Source: Cyanophora paradoxa
Taxonomy: Eukaryota > Glaucocystophyceae > Cyanophorales > Cyanophoraceae
DNA: 64,000 bases
Reading direction: 5' to 3'
NCBI GenBank assembly: GCA_004431415.1
Contig: QPMI01000414.1
Span: 62,001 to 126,000, forward strand
Below the pieces are notes generated by a model that was not told where the DNA came from, made no database searches, and saw nothing but the letters and a program-made list of their open reading frames with translations. This document shows, one piece after another, positions 31,546-43,200 of the stretch; position 1 is the first letter of the stretch; each line of letters begins with the position of its first letter. Position numbers and translations under genes: made by a program.

Positions 31546-33708
31546 CGCATGCGCAGCGCAGGCTGCAGCAGCGCGCTGCATACGGCAGCTGCAGCTGCAG
31601 CTTCTGTCACAGTGTACCGTAGACTCCGTAGTACATGTGCACGCGTATGTGGCTATAGCGCTAGCGTGCGCTAGCAAAGGCGCTTGTCTTGAAGGAGCAC
31701 ATCAGCAAGCGGAGTCAACCCAGCGCCGCGGAGGTCTCCTGAATTCGAAGTAGCGAGCTCGAGGCGGAGAGAGATTATAATTAATATTTCAATGATTATT
31801 ATTTTGCCACACGTACGCATAGACGTAGCCTCTAGTCACGTAGGTAGCGCATGCGCAAAGCACGGTTTAATTATAAGCACCTGCAGCTGCCCGCGGCCGC
31901 CGCAATGTTGCAAACCGCGAACAGCAGTGCTAATATCGCACTTACAAGCATCGAATTACAATTCATGCGCGTATCACGCTCAGACAGAGACTGCAGCTGG
32001 AATCTGCTGCGCATGCCAGACTGCTGGATCCGATGATCCAGAGTTTGCAAGGATATTCGCGAGACCGACTTATATTAATTACTCGGCATATGCATCGATA
32101 TCAGAAGGCTTCAAAAACAATTATTGGGGAAGGGAAAATCACTTCCCCTGTCCCTGTCCCTCGGGCCCAACCCTACCCCAAATCCCATTTCCCCGACCTC
32201 CTCAAAACCCGGGCCGCGCGGTACACCCTGAAAGCCCATCCCCAGGGGACCCCGAAACCGTGTCTCCCGGTCCCGTCCGACCAAAGGGTGATCCAGGAAC
32301 AGGCACCAACACCCGGGACAAAAAGGGGTCCAGCGAGGCACATGGAGCAGATATACAGGCCGGGCCAGTTCGAGGTCAATGCTTGCATTATGCCCGACAT
32401 TCCGTACTGCAAGAGCGAGGCCGGGCGCGAGCGCGGTCGCGTAGGAGGACGCCGCGCGTGCTAGCCAATCGCATTGGAGAGTGCGAACTTACCCTGCGAA
32501 ACCTCTTAAGGTACCCCCCGGCCGCATTCTCCCCCGGGCGCCGCAGCTCGGCTTGGCTCAACAATGGTTACGCCTCTCGCGCGCGCGGCAGCTTGCTGTG
32601 GCTCAGCGGCTAGCCGCGCCAGCCGCGCACGCTTCACCCGCGCCAACCGCGACCCGACGCAATTGCACAAGCCGGCCGCAAGCCGCCCGCACTTGGCCGG
32701 CTATGCCACTTGCAACAAGCCGACGCCCGCGCGGCGCGCGGAGCCCCCCCGCGCGCGCGATGCGCATGCCTGCTGCAGCCGGCGCCGCTGATCATGAGCT
32801 GGCCCGCTGCGCCGCTTTTTGATCATGAGCGGAACGTGAGCTTGAGCAGCGTCCCCGCGCCCGCGCCCAGATCGCGCGGAGGCCTAGGCCAGCCCCTAGC
32901 TATATAGCAACGCCGTGACGCACGTGCACCCGCAGCACATGCGCACTCGTGCACCCGCCACGCCTCACGCGCGCGAAGGCCGCGGGGCATGCGCAGCCTG
33001 GCAGGAGCTCGAGCACGTCCATATGCATGGCCAGACAAGGTTCCCTCCCTCTTCCCAAGGCCCGCGCCTTACATAGCTATAGCTAGCTCGCTAGGCCCTG
33101 ATCATGAAGCCTTCCTTTAAGAGGACAGCTCGCCTCGATCGCGAGGACAGCCGCTGAGCTCGCCTGGCGTGGCCAGCCTCGGCCGGAGCCGCCCCGGCGC
33201 CGCGGCGGCTCGCCGGCGCCCGGCCACGTGCACCGCGCGCGCGCCTTCTTAAGCTTAAGCGCTAACTTAAGTCCCTGCAGCTCCCCTCTGCATCTAGATC
33301 TTGGATTCGCCGAGGTTAAATGCCCTTCCCCGGACCCAACTGACGCGCGCGGCAAGTCAGTGGCCCTTTATTAAATTTATAAATGGGGGGGTGCGGGGGG
33401 GCTTGCCCCCCTGCTTGTGTTGCGCACAGGACCATGGATCCTCGCGATCGACTAGGCCTGCGCTCTCTGTATATTTCCTCTAGATCTCCCGGCCCGGGGC
33501 CCGGATCCAGTCGACGTCGGATCGGGGTCGACTGGTAGCTCTCTCCTCTCTCCTAGCTCTCTTTTCCTCTCTCTCTCTCTCTCTCTCTTCCTCCTCTTCT
33601 CTCTTTCTCTCTTTCTCGTTCATTCCAATTTCACAGCTGGATCCGGAAAATGGCTTGTTTTATAAATTTAGATAGGCCCCGGCGTGCGTTCCGACTCTGC
33701 GACTCTGA
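31546..33708. other. Long gene-poor region with a composition island and a CT microsatellite
   Basis: Most of the region is a patchwork of GC-rich and AT-rich DNA rich in agct, gcatgc and gatcatga words. Between 32100 and 32465 the style changes to longer non-repetitive words and an open frame of 143 codons (32033-32464, plus) is present. Its product (PKSHFPDLLKTRAARYT, RHMEQIYRPGQFEVNACI) matches nothing I recognise. A (CT)n-rich stretch lies at 33541-33620. No gene is called. Confidence 0.4.
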
Positions 33709-33781
33709 TCGGAAGGGCGCGTCACGTAGAACATTGATACATGTGCCGTGGTGTATCAATGCGACGTCCACTTTTGCAAAA
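33709..33781. repeat. 73-base dispersed repeat with internal hairpin, copy 1
   Basis: This block matches 47168-47240 with only one visible mismatch. It contains a perfect inverted repeat, ATTGATACA (33733-33741) and TGTATCAAT (33752-33760), around a 10-base loop. It ends in an A run (ttttgcaaaaa...). Confidence 0.85.
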
Positions 33782-34126
33782 AAAAAAACGACTCTGCGAC
33801 TCTGAACGAGTTCGCAAACAAATCATTCAATGATTGAATACTTCGAGGATAAGATTTGAAGTACTTAACTTAGTAAGCTTAAAGCTTGCAAGAGACGAAC
33901 TTCGGAATGCTAATATAACGGCGACACTAACAGAAGCTAGAAAATGCAGTAGATGGCAGAAGAAAATACTACTGGGGCCAGACCGTCGGACGAGGGCGAC
34001 GCCGACAGCTGTATTATATAATTACCGAGGGCGCGGGCCTGGCCTGGGCGGCGAGTTCGTGGACCTCACCGTGGCGCGTCCGAGAACGAGCTCAGGCTAC
34101 CATAGTACTCTTCGCTGCTGTCGGAG

Positions 34127-34262
34127 TCCGCTTGGAGGACCTGGAGCTCGGAGGTCAGGAACGTCGGCGATCTCTAGATCTTCCCCGCATCCTCTTTTAA
34201 CGAACTTCGGAAGAGCTGGGCAAGCAGTACACGGAGCTCCTTCAGCGCCTGCATGTTTGATA
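34127..34262 (+). pseudogene. Broken duplicate of the last exon of the 25603-29844 gene
   Basis: The sequence from cttggaggacctggagctcgg to gcctgcatgtttga is a diverged copy of 29730-29844. Relative to that exon it has a 6-base insertion that brings in an in-frame TAG (ctctagatc), then a further short insertion in the segment after SSF that shifts the frame. The flanking DNA (33790-34110, 34263-34545) shows no other exon of the parent gene. It is therefore a 3'-terminal fragment, not a full gene copy. Confidence 0.75.
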
Positions 34263-34682
34263 AATATTCGCGATCGGTTGTATATTCTGTCATGCCATGG
34301 GTCATATGTATGATTAGATCTGCCTTTAGGCGGGTCAAGTTTAATTTGTTTGTCAATGGTGAACACGATGATTTGGGAACTTTGGAATCTCTTTTTAAGT
34401 TCGAGGCTTTTGAGCTCCAGAACGAGTAGGGGCATCAACGCAATCGATTACGATTGTTGAGTCACGTTTGACTTTAAAGCTGTAATGCGTTTATACTGAT
34501 ATCGATCTCAATGCATTCCCGGCCATTTTCCATGCCCATTTAGATTTGGCGGGCGCGATGATCAAGTATTGGAACTTTGAAATTCGGGAGCCTCTATCTG
34601 AATCCGAGTTTCTGCAGCTTTCCGAGTTTCGAATATTTGTTTGCGATGTACATGTACATGCAGCTGGCATCGATATCGGCTT
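34263..34682. other. AT-rich spacer downstream of the RING gene
   Basis: The stretch is AT-rich, with no supported exon. It holds the 3' flank of the minus-strand Kelch/RING gene (catgtacatgcagctggcatc near the end). Confidence 0.45.
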
Positions 34683-37600
34683 TCAGTCGAACTGGGGCAG
34701 CTGCACGCCCAGCACGCACTCCTCGACCACGTACGGCGCCCGACACTTCGGGCACGCCAGCGGCACGGCCGCGGGGCCGGGGCCCCGCCGGCGGGCGGCG
34801 GCGTCGGCGGCGCGGGCGCGGGAGGCGGCGGTGTGGCCCCTGAAGCACGGCTCGCAGAGGACGACGTGGCGGCAGCCGCTCATGAGGACGGAGGCAGCGC
34901 GGTCGCGGCAGGCGAGGCACCGGAGCTCCTCCGCCTGCGCCTCCTGCTGCCGCCGTGCCCCCCGCGCCGCCTCCTCCGCCGCCTCCAGCCTCCTCCGCAG
35001 CTCCGCAGTCGCCTCTGCCGCGGCCTCCCTCGCCCGCGCTTCGCGATCGGACAGCGCTCGGGAAACGGTGGCAAGGCCGTCCAGGAGCCGCTGGTGCATC
35101 CGCTGCAGCCGCTCCGCGGGGAGCGCTGCGAGCGACTCCAGAGCGAGGGGCGGCGGCTCCGTTGCCGGCGCCGGCACCGCAGCCGGCGTCTGCGTCTCTG
35201 CAGCCGTTGCCGTCGACGTCGCGGTCGACGTTGTCCGCAACTCTGCCGCCTCCGCCCGCTCCTCCGCCGCCCGTGCCCGCGCCTCAGCGGCACCCGCCCG
35301 CGCCTCCGACATCGCAGCATGCGCCTCCGCCTCTTCAGCCCGCGCATTTGCAGCCACCGCTTGAGCATCCGCTGCCTCGGCCCGCGATCGCAGCGCCGCC
35401 AGTTGCGCTGCCCCCTGCACCGCGATAAATATTAATTCTAATTCTGTGATCATGAGCCCCAGTGTGTGAGCACCTCCCTCAAGCCGGCCTCCAGGCCGCT
35501 GGCGTAGGATCGCCCCGCCTCATCCTGCGCCCGCGCCAGCTCCCCGCGCGCCGCCTCCGCCTCGCCCCGCGCCTCGGCCGCAGCGGCCTCCGCCGCCTCC
35601 TTCGCGGCCCGCGCCCCGTCCCGCTCCGCCACCGCCTGCTTCCTCGCCTTCTCCGCCGCCCGCAGCTGCTCCTCGGCGGCCCGGCGGGCGGCCTCCGCCT
35701 CCGCCAGCTTCTTCCTCGCCGCCTCGCGCGCCTGCCTGCAAGGGCGTCAGGAGTCGGTTGCAGTTACAAATTATAATTAAAATAATGCGGCAAGGCCTGT
35801 ACCTTTGGTGATCGCGGTCATTCTTGGCGCCGTCGGCCTCGCGCCGCGCCCGCGCCGCCTCAGCCCGCGATGCCGCCAGCTCACCCTGGAGCTGCTCGAG
35901 CGAATTCTTCGCCTGCTCAAGCTCCACCCCAAGATCGGCTGACGCTGGCACCGGCGCTGCGGCTGCTGTTGCATCGGACGCGGTCCCCATGTCCAGGCTG
36001 GTCTCGAGGGAGGCAGATATCGATGACCGTCGGACCGCTGCGGTGCCTCGAGCTCCACAAGACGGAAGCGAACTTTAAATACAGAAACGCTGCCGGAAGA
36101 TAGGCCGACGGCGAAGAGACCCACAGAGGGAAGCGTCACAAGCGCAGTGGACGGACAGAACTCTGGGATGTCTCCGGAGACGGGAAGCAAGTGCACTGGG
36201 TCGGAGGAGGCTTTGGCGGCCGCGAAGTCGAAGGCCCAGCAGCATTGCGTAGAGGATTTCCGAGGTCCAAAGAGGATGTGAATCCCACAATAGCTCGCAC
36301 ATCGATATCCCAACCCGCCCAGCTGCAGCAGGCTGTAGCGAGTGGGTGATGGGAGTTTTGTCCACAGGCGATTGTTCATGTTGTAGCACCAGGTGCTAGG
36401 AACTGCAGCCGATTGGAACGCAAAGGCATGTGAGCCGGTAATTATAAGTTTAGCCGCGCTGAACTACATATTACTCATGAAGGCCATGATCAGCAGACGA
36501 ACCGGATGGAGTGTGCACGTTGGGGTGATCGTAAAAGGCAAAGCAATCACCTTCTTGGCTTAGCCTGGCCATGGTTCGCATGGGTTTCGAATTCATTGTC
36601 AGCTGCAGCGCTGAAGCGCTTCCAAATTTGATTGTCCGTACCATCCTGATTTGTCTTCGAGGACTTCACAATCAGGCCACACCTGGTCACTCTCTTGCTC
36701 GATCTCTGTCCATGACCTGGAACGGAAATGAGATCGAGATCGATACCGTAGCCGGCAGCGGAGGAGTATAACACTTTTTTAGATTGTTCAAAGCATATGG
36801 CGTCCATTGGAATGGCGCGACCCCCGTACCGATCAGCGAAGGAGAAGATCCACATATCGTTGAAGAAGCGATGACCCGTGTGCCCCCCCAACACGATGAG
36901 GCACCCCTTCTTCTGATTGACAAAAGCGAGAGCGCCCGTACGGCCAGGCGGGGCATGCCCAACCACGCTCACTTCTGACCACGCCCATGTTTGCGGGTTC
37001 ATCCTGAGGCTTCTCAGAAGAACAGCAGTGCTCGTCGAGTGCTCTAGCATATAGTGCTATTGATTGTGATGGCTCGAAATTTAGGAAAATGACGCGAACT
37101 TCCACATTTTATTGTTTGGCTTCAAGTTCCCGAGATCGAAGCCACCCCACAGCCAGATTTCGCCCTGAGCATACACCTGTGCCATCGTCAATATTAGATC
37201 TAGAATCTCCACTGTTACCCGAAACCAGACGCACAAACACGGCGCCTGCAAGCTTGGGGATCGGCGTGGGGCCGCAAGGGCCTTGGAAGTACCATTCCTT
37301 TGCTCTCAAATCGTAGATCCAAAGATCACAATCGCGGCCGCGGTAACCGTACAGTACGATGCAGGGTCGTTGTGCGTTCCGAGCTCCGAGGGCACCAAAG
37401 CAAGCCACAGACGACGAGATCAAGTCCGGTGGCGGACGGTGCACACGCTTCGTCTCGCTGCCGACGTCCAGCAGTTCAAAGGACACGCAAGGCCGCAAGC
37501 CTCGCTGCTCCGCTCCTTCCAGCTCTCGCTCCTCCAGATCTGCTGCTGCTAGCCATGGGACATCTGCCGATTCCTCGTCTGCATCTTTCGAATTCGCTGG

Positions 37601-39416
37601 CAATGTCGACTTCGGTGGTGCAAATCCGGAGACGGTAATGCTGTACACGTAGATGTCGTCATCGGAACTACCAAATGCAGCTTCAGGTTCTTCTCCGGTC
37701 TCGGGATCCAATTTACATCCTCCGACAGCAAACAGGCCGACAGGAGGCAGAGAGAGCAGGGCAGTCGGAATGCAAGGCTTTGGAATGTCGCCGAAGGTAG
37801 TGACCGGGCGCCACGGATCGTAATCGTTCGAGAGTCTGGCAATTTTGAAGTCAAAGGCCCAGCACTGTTTTGAGTACTGCAGCTGATCGCCCGATCGCCC
37901 GCCGAAGAGAAGGTGGGCCCCGCCAAAGCTCGCAAAACCAGCCTCCATGAGGGGTCCGGGGGCTAAAGACACGCCTGGCCACCACTCGTTGTTCGACAGA
38001 TCGTATATCCAGGCATCTGAAACGCAGACTGCAAGCGCGAGGGCATAAGCACAGGATAACGATAAGAGCTCGGTTCTTGGAGGGGTCAGCACGAGCTTTT
38101 TTGCTGATCACGAATACGTGCATCATCGCGATCGCTGATCATAATTTCGCGTGCGCCTCCATACACGGCCATGAGCTCTCCGTCGGAACTCAGCCTGCAT
38201 TCACAAGTTATAATGAAATACAGATTCGCAAATATATAGCTAGCGCACCATCCCGCGGGGGCTACTCTCGCCTTCGGCCATGGTTCGCCTGCATGCATAT
38301 GGCCATGAACATAGCTCACCCATGATCTGTGCGATTAATTAATTATAATAAGACCCGCGGCCGTGAGCAGCTGCTCACGCGCGATGAACTATATGCACAT
38401 CTAGACCTAGATACATATAGCTACAGATCTACAGGATCATTCGCGCCTAGGCCTACCGCTGCGCGCGGATCGGAAGGCCCAGGCGCACTTGGAGGCAAAC
38501 TGGAAAATCCATACATCGTTTAGCGCGGGCATCTCCTTGTCCGCACTGATATCGCCGGCGCCCCCGAACATAACCAGGCGCCCCCGCTCCTCGTCGACGA
38601 GCGCCAGGGCTTCCATGCGCCCGGGCGGAACGGGCCCTTGAACGCTTACTTCCGACCACATCCACGTCTTCGTGTCGAGCCTGAGGCGGCCGGGCGCGCC
38701 GGCATTGAGATCATTGCAATCACGGGAAATCATTGAGATTATGGCGTGATCGAGCTTCTTGCAATTGGGGGCTGTACCTCCACATAGAGGTGTTCATTCT
38801 CTCATTTCGCGATCGCGAGAGGATTTTGTAGCCTCCCCACATCCAGAGTGCCCCATCAAAGTACACCTGCGAAAATTTAGAGCGTGTTCTACACACATCA
38901 AGGCATCCTAAACAATCTCGATAGCTCTGTGCGCACAAAGACTGGACCTCTCAAAGGTGGTGGAGGGGTGCCCATCGAGACAATTTTCATCCAGTGAGCG
39001 TATTTCACGTCGTAGATCCACACTTGGTCAAGCTCGCGATATACGCGCGAGCGGCTTACTTCTTCGCGGCCATACAAAACGACACACGGGCGCCGCTCTC
39101 CCTCTATGCTGCCAAGGCACGCTGCTGTCACGGTATTTGAGAATCGAGAAGGGAAAGGTTCATCGTCTTCGAATTCGACGCTTTCATTTGGCAACTGAGT
39201 GAACGCCGCGGTCGCCAGCGTGGAAGGAGGGGCGGGGGCGGAGCGCGCGGGCTGAGGTATCTGCAGAGCCTGAAGAACGCGGGAAATCGAGATCGGCCCC
39301 CCCTCGAACTCTTTGAATTCGTCGAGGTTGAGGCGCGGGCGCTGATATCGATCATAACCATGATCGATATCATGAGCTCGAGGCGGTCTGCGATAGCGCA
39401 CGATCGCGAGCGTCAT
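34683..39416 (-). CDS. Kelch-repeat, coiled-coil and C-terminal RING finger protein (putative E3 ubiquitin ligase)
   Basis: Exons read in order from 39416. A Kelch block has PCVVLYGREE, LDQVWIYDVKYAHW and GPVFVRTEL; then YFDGALWMWGGYK, TKTWMWSEVSVQGPVPPGRM and RLVMFGGAGD..NDVWIFQF; then DAWIYDLSNNEWW, AHLLFGGRSGD, CWAFDFKIARL and ALLSLPPVGLFAVGG. A second round of the same modules follows: PCIVLYGYRGRDCDLWIYDL and GAVFVRLVSG; QTWAWSEVSVVGHAPPGR and NDMWIFSFADRY; CWAFDFAAAKA and ALVTLPSVGLFAVG. Next is an Ala/Glu-rich coiled coil (LGVELEQAKNSLEQLQGEL, about 35990-35450, continuing to about 34950). The C-terminus is a RING: LACRDRAASVLMSGCRHVVL, CEPCF and CPKCRAPYVVEECVLGVQL, with a Pro/Arg-rich insertion between ligand pairs and a stop at 34683. 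That one gene spans all of this is inferred from the unbroken module order. It could be a Kelch gene followed by a coiled-coil/RING gene, with the break near 36000. Confidence 0.6.
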
Positions 39417-40259
39417 TCAGCGATCGGCGTTCAGCATTTGAAGGCGCGTGCGCGCCTTCCCACGCACTCCGGCTCCATGGCCATCGATATCAGATTCCCG
39501 CGCGCGTGGAATCAATATTCTGGATTCCGTCGACGTCGACGTGCAATATTATGGAACAGCTGCGATGCACGTGTAGACGCGCTGCAGCTGGGATTGACGC
39601 GCTCTCGGAGCTCCCTGGACTGACGCGCAGCGCTAGCGCCGCCAGACCGAAAGAAAAACAATCTAGAGAGAAATCTAGAGAGCATTCTGTACTGGTCTAT
39701 ATTAATATTAAATATTCCTCCATGGATTCCTGCATGCAGCGATCGCAGGCCGGCCTAGTACTAGTGAGGAAGGGGGGGGGGGGGGAGTGGGAGGGGGGGG
39801 GGGGGGGCTGGCGGAGGAGGCCCGGACTGGAGGGGGAAAGTTACCCCTCCTCGAGCTAACTATATAGGCGGGGCCCCTCTTTGAGATCAGTGGGGGCGGG
39901 GGGGGCGGGAGGGGGGGGCCAGGGGAGGGCCGGGGGGCGGGGCCCGGGGCGACGCGGCCGGGGGCACGCACCGCACACTGTGACAACAGGGAGGCGCCGA
40001 GAGTAATATCCAATTTGCCGATAGTAATATCCAATTTGCAAAGGCGTACCCCCTCCGCCCGCCCCCCCCTCCGCCCCTTCCACCCCCCCTCCCCCCACAC
40101 ACACAACAAATACCACCGTGGCACACCCGCCTCGTGCGCATGCGCACCCGGGAGAATTTCGGCACCTAATCGAATTAAAAACTAGCTTATGGGCCTACAA
40201 AGAGGGCGATCAGAGAGGAGAGCCAGAAAAGACGAGATCTAGAGATAGGACAAAGAACG
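39417..40259. other. Spacer between Kelch/RING gene and duplication copy 1, with G tracts
   Basis: Near 39770-39810 two long G runs are separated by agtgggag. From about 39885 to 39945 the strand is nearly all G, and from 40045 to 40110 nearly all C. A 22-base direct repeat (tagtaatatccaatttgc core) sits at about 40001-40040. No exon can be supported. Confidence 0.5.
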
Positions 40260-43200
40260 CTAGCCGGCCCGGCAGCCCGCCCAAGGGAGAGGAATACGTA
40301 TACCGAAAAGCGTATTCCGGTCACTATACGCCGCAGCCGCTGGCAGGTCAATCGCAAGAGTCGCAACACGGTCACGCGGGCCCGTTTGCGAGCCAGGCGG
40401 AGATCTGGGCGACGGTCTCGGCGGGGTACGTCGACGTGATCACCGCCCGGAGCTCGGGGTCCACCGGTACCCCCCGGCTCGTCCAGTCGGCCTGGTCTGC
40501 GCTCGGGGCCGGCGCGAGCCGCAGGCCCAGGCTCCTAGGCCGCTGCCCGCGGGCGGGGTGCGGGTCGTCCCCCGGCGCAGAGGCGAGCTCGGGGGGCAGG
40601 GGACGGCGCAGGCGGGCGGCGACGCAGGCCGCCGCCCGCCGAAGGTTCCGCATGCGCGGGTGCGAGTCCGGGAAGGAGGCGGCGAGCTCGGGGGTACACG
40701 CGTAGCGGGCGGCGGCGCCGGAGAAGAGATCGAGGGCCTCCTCCAGCTGCCCGTCCAGCGCGCACATCAGGCCAATGTGGTACAGCGCCGACGCGGACTT
40801 GTGCGGCGTCCGCGAGCGCCTGTTGCTCCACTGCGGCGCGAACGTGGGCCGCGGAAGCGGCCGCGGAAGGGAAGGGGTGTACAGGCACCTCGAGGTGGAG
40901 CAGGACGGCCCGTAGGATGCGGATCGCGTGGCGGAGTTTGAAGCCCTCCGGCCGGAAGACGATCCCGCACGCTGAGCACGCGCGCGTCGCTCGAAGTCAG
41001 GGATCGATTCGAGGGGGGAGGGAGGGGGGTACCGAGGATGCCGAACTCGTCGTGGTCGCCGCTGGTGACCTCGCATGTCTCGTCGACCACCTTGGCGCCG
41101 GCGTAGTACGAGCGGCCCCAGCGCGACACGAGGCCTGTCCGCCGATGCGATCGGCACCAGGAAGCGGAGAGGGGGGGGGGAAGGGCGACGGGGACGAAGA
41201 GTGCGGGGTGGGGGGTGGAGAGGGACGGCGACGGCAGGGGAGGGAGGGGGAGACGATGGGGGGAGAGGGGGAGGGGGAGGAAGGGAGAGAGGGGGGAGGG
41301 GGAGAGAGAGTGAGCGGGGGGAGCGCCGCACCCGAGGCGAACTGGCAAAGGGCGAGGCTCCGGCTGCACCGCCCCATCCGGAGGGCGTACGCCGGGTTAC
41401 CCCCAGAGCGCTCCACCAGCTCTGACGCGGCCCATCAGTCGTACCCCCGGTCAAGGGCGGCCAGGGGCCGGGGGTACCACGGCCGGTCTCGACGCCCCGG
41501 CTGTAGATCTCGGCGCCCGCCGCTGGGTCCCCGTCGTACCATTCGATGTAGCCTGCGGCCCCGGCTTCAGCTCGGGCTCGGGAAGGGGGGGGCAGGGGGG
41601 AGGGGGGGAGGGGGGGAGGAGGAAGCGGCGCGGGGGGTACCGAGGGTCTGGAGGCAGGTGACCTTTGCCTCGACGTCGTCATCCGTCTCCTCGAACCAGT
41701 AGAGCTTCTCCGCGAAGTGGCGGGCGAGGTCCACCCGCCCGATCTGCACTGCGCGCGCACCGCGGCCGTCGGCGGGGGCGGGCTGGCGGGGGGGCGGGCG
41801 GGCAAGGGCGAGAAGGGTACCATGAAGCTCGCAGAGCTCGCGGAGGACCTCGCTCTCGAGCCGGTGGGGGTACACCTGCGCGCACGGCACGATTGTCAAC
41901 CCTGAGCGCCGGACGGCCGGAGTGCGCGGCGGCGGGGCGCGAAAGGGGCCGACCCGCAGGCGCAGCAGCGTATCCCACGCCTGCGGCGGCGGGCAAATCG
42001 GCGACGAAAGGGGGGGGGGAAAGGAAGGGGGGTACCTCGAACTGGAGCTCCAGGGCCTTGCGGAGGTGGCCGTACTGGCGCAGGGTGAACGCCGCGCGCG
42101 CCTGAGGGGGGGGTCAGGCTCAGATGAGGGTGAGCGGGGGGGCTCGAGCCCGCTTCATCTAAGGGCTTAGGCTTGGGGGAGGAGCGGGGAGGAGGAGGAG
42201 GAGGAGGTCGAAGCCAGGGCGAGTTTTCGTCTCCCTTCCCCCTCCTCCTTGGATTGAGGCTTCGACGGTGCCCTCCTCCCCGCTCCTCCCCCAGGCTCGG
42301 GGGCTCGAGCTCAATCTCGAGCTCGATCTAGGGGAGGAGTGTGAGGGAGGGCTCGCCCTGGCTTCGACGGTGAGGAGCTCCGCCCACGGCGGCCTCCCGA
42401 GGCTGAAGCGGCGCCCGCGCCCGCGCCCGCGTCGGGATGAAGGAGAAGGCGGGTGCGCGGGCGGCGGGCGGGGGGCGGGGGGCGCACCGCGCGGCGGCCC
42501 CCTCCGAAGCGTCGAGCGCGCGCTCGTGCAGCGCGAGGAGCTGCGAACGAAGCGGTACATGGTTAATTGGTCGTCGGAGGCGCGGGCGCGACTGCGCGGT
42601 TGTCGTGAGGCCGGCCGGGACCGGGGTCCGGGACGCGGACGCAATGACGCAGGCCGGGCGGGGCCGGGACCGGGGTCCGGGACGGCCGGGACCGGGGTCC
42701 GGGACGGGGGCGGTCAACCGGGGCGGGGCCGGGGCCGGGGCGGGGCGGGGCAGGGCGGGGCTGGGCGGGGAAAGGGCGGGGCGGGGCAGGGCACCTCCTC
42801 GAAAGGGAGCAGGGAGAAGTCGGGAGAGAGGAGGACGTAGTCTGCGGAGAAAAGGCGTGGGCGGCGCGGAGCGGAGGGGGGAGGAGGAGGGAGGAGGAGG
42901 AGAAGGAGGAGGAGGAGCAGGGGCGAGCTTAAGAGGGCGGTGCCCCTCTAGCCGTCCCGGAGAGCGCGGCGCCGCGAGGCGGCGGCGGGGTGGCCGGGCA
43001 CCGGAGGTGGCGAGAAGGACAAAGTTCCACGCGTTCTGGCACGCGCGCTCCGTTTCCTCCCTGCGGGACAGCGGGCCCGGTCAACGATCCGAGGGACAGC
43101 GGCGAGGGCCGGGGGAAACGGAGGGCACCTGGAGGGGTACTCGAGGGGGCTGGAGAGGAGGTGGGAGGCGAGGGAGTCCAGCACGGCATCGACCTGGGGC

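Noticed and set aside
31441-31760. Plus-strand frames across the gctggactacatgtac repeats as a gene
   Set aside because: Composition is dictated by the repeat and by GA/CT microsatellite; no splice structure or recognisable domain.
41561-42840. Many overlapping Arg/Gly-rich frames in the first duplication copy as separate genes
   Set aside because: They arise from G/C-rich introns (ccggggtccgggacggccgg repeats near 42610-42710) shared with copy 2, where frame is not conserved.
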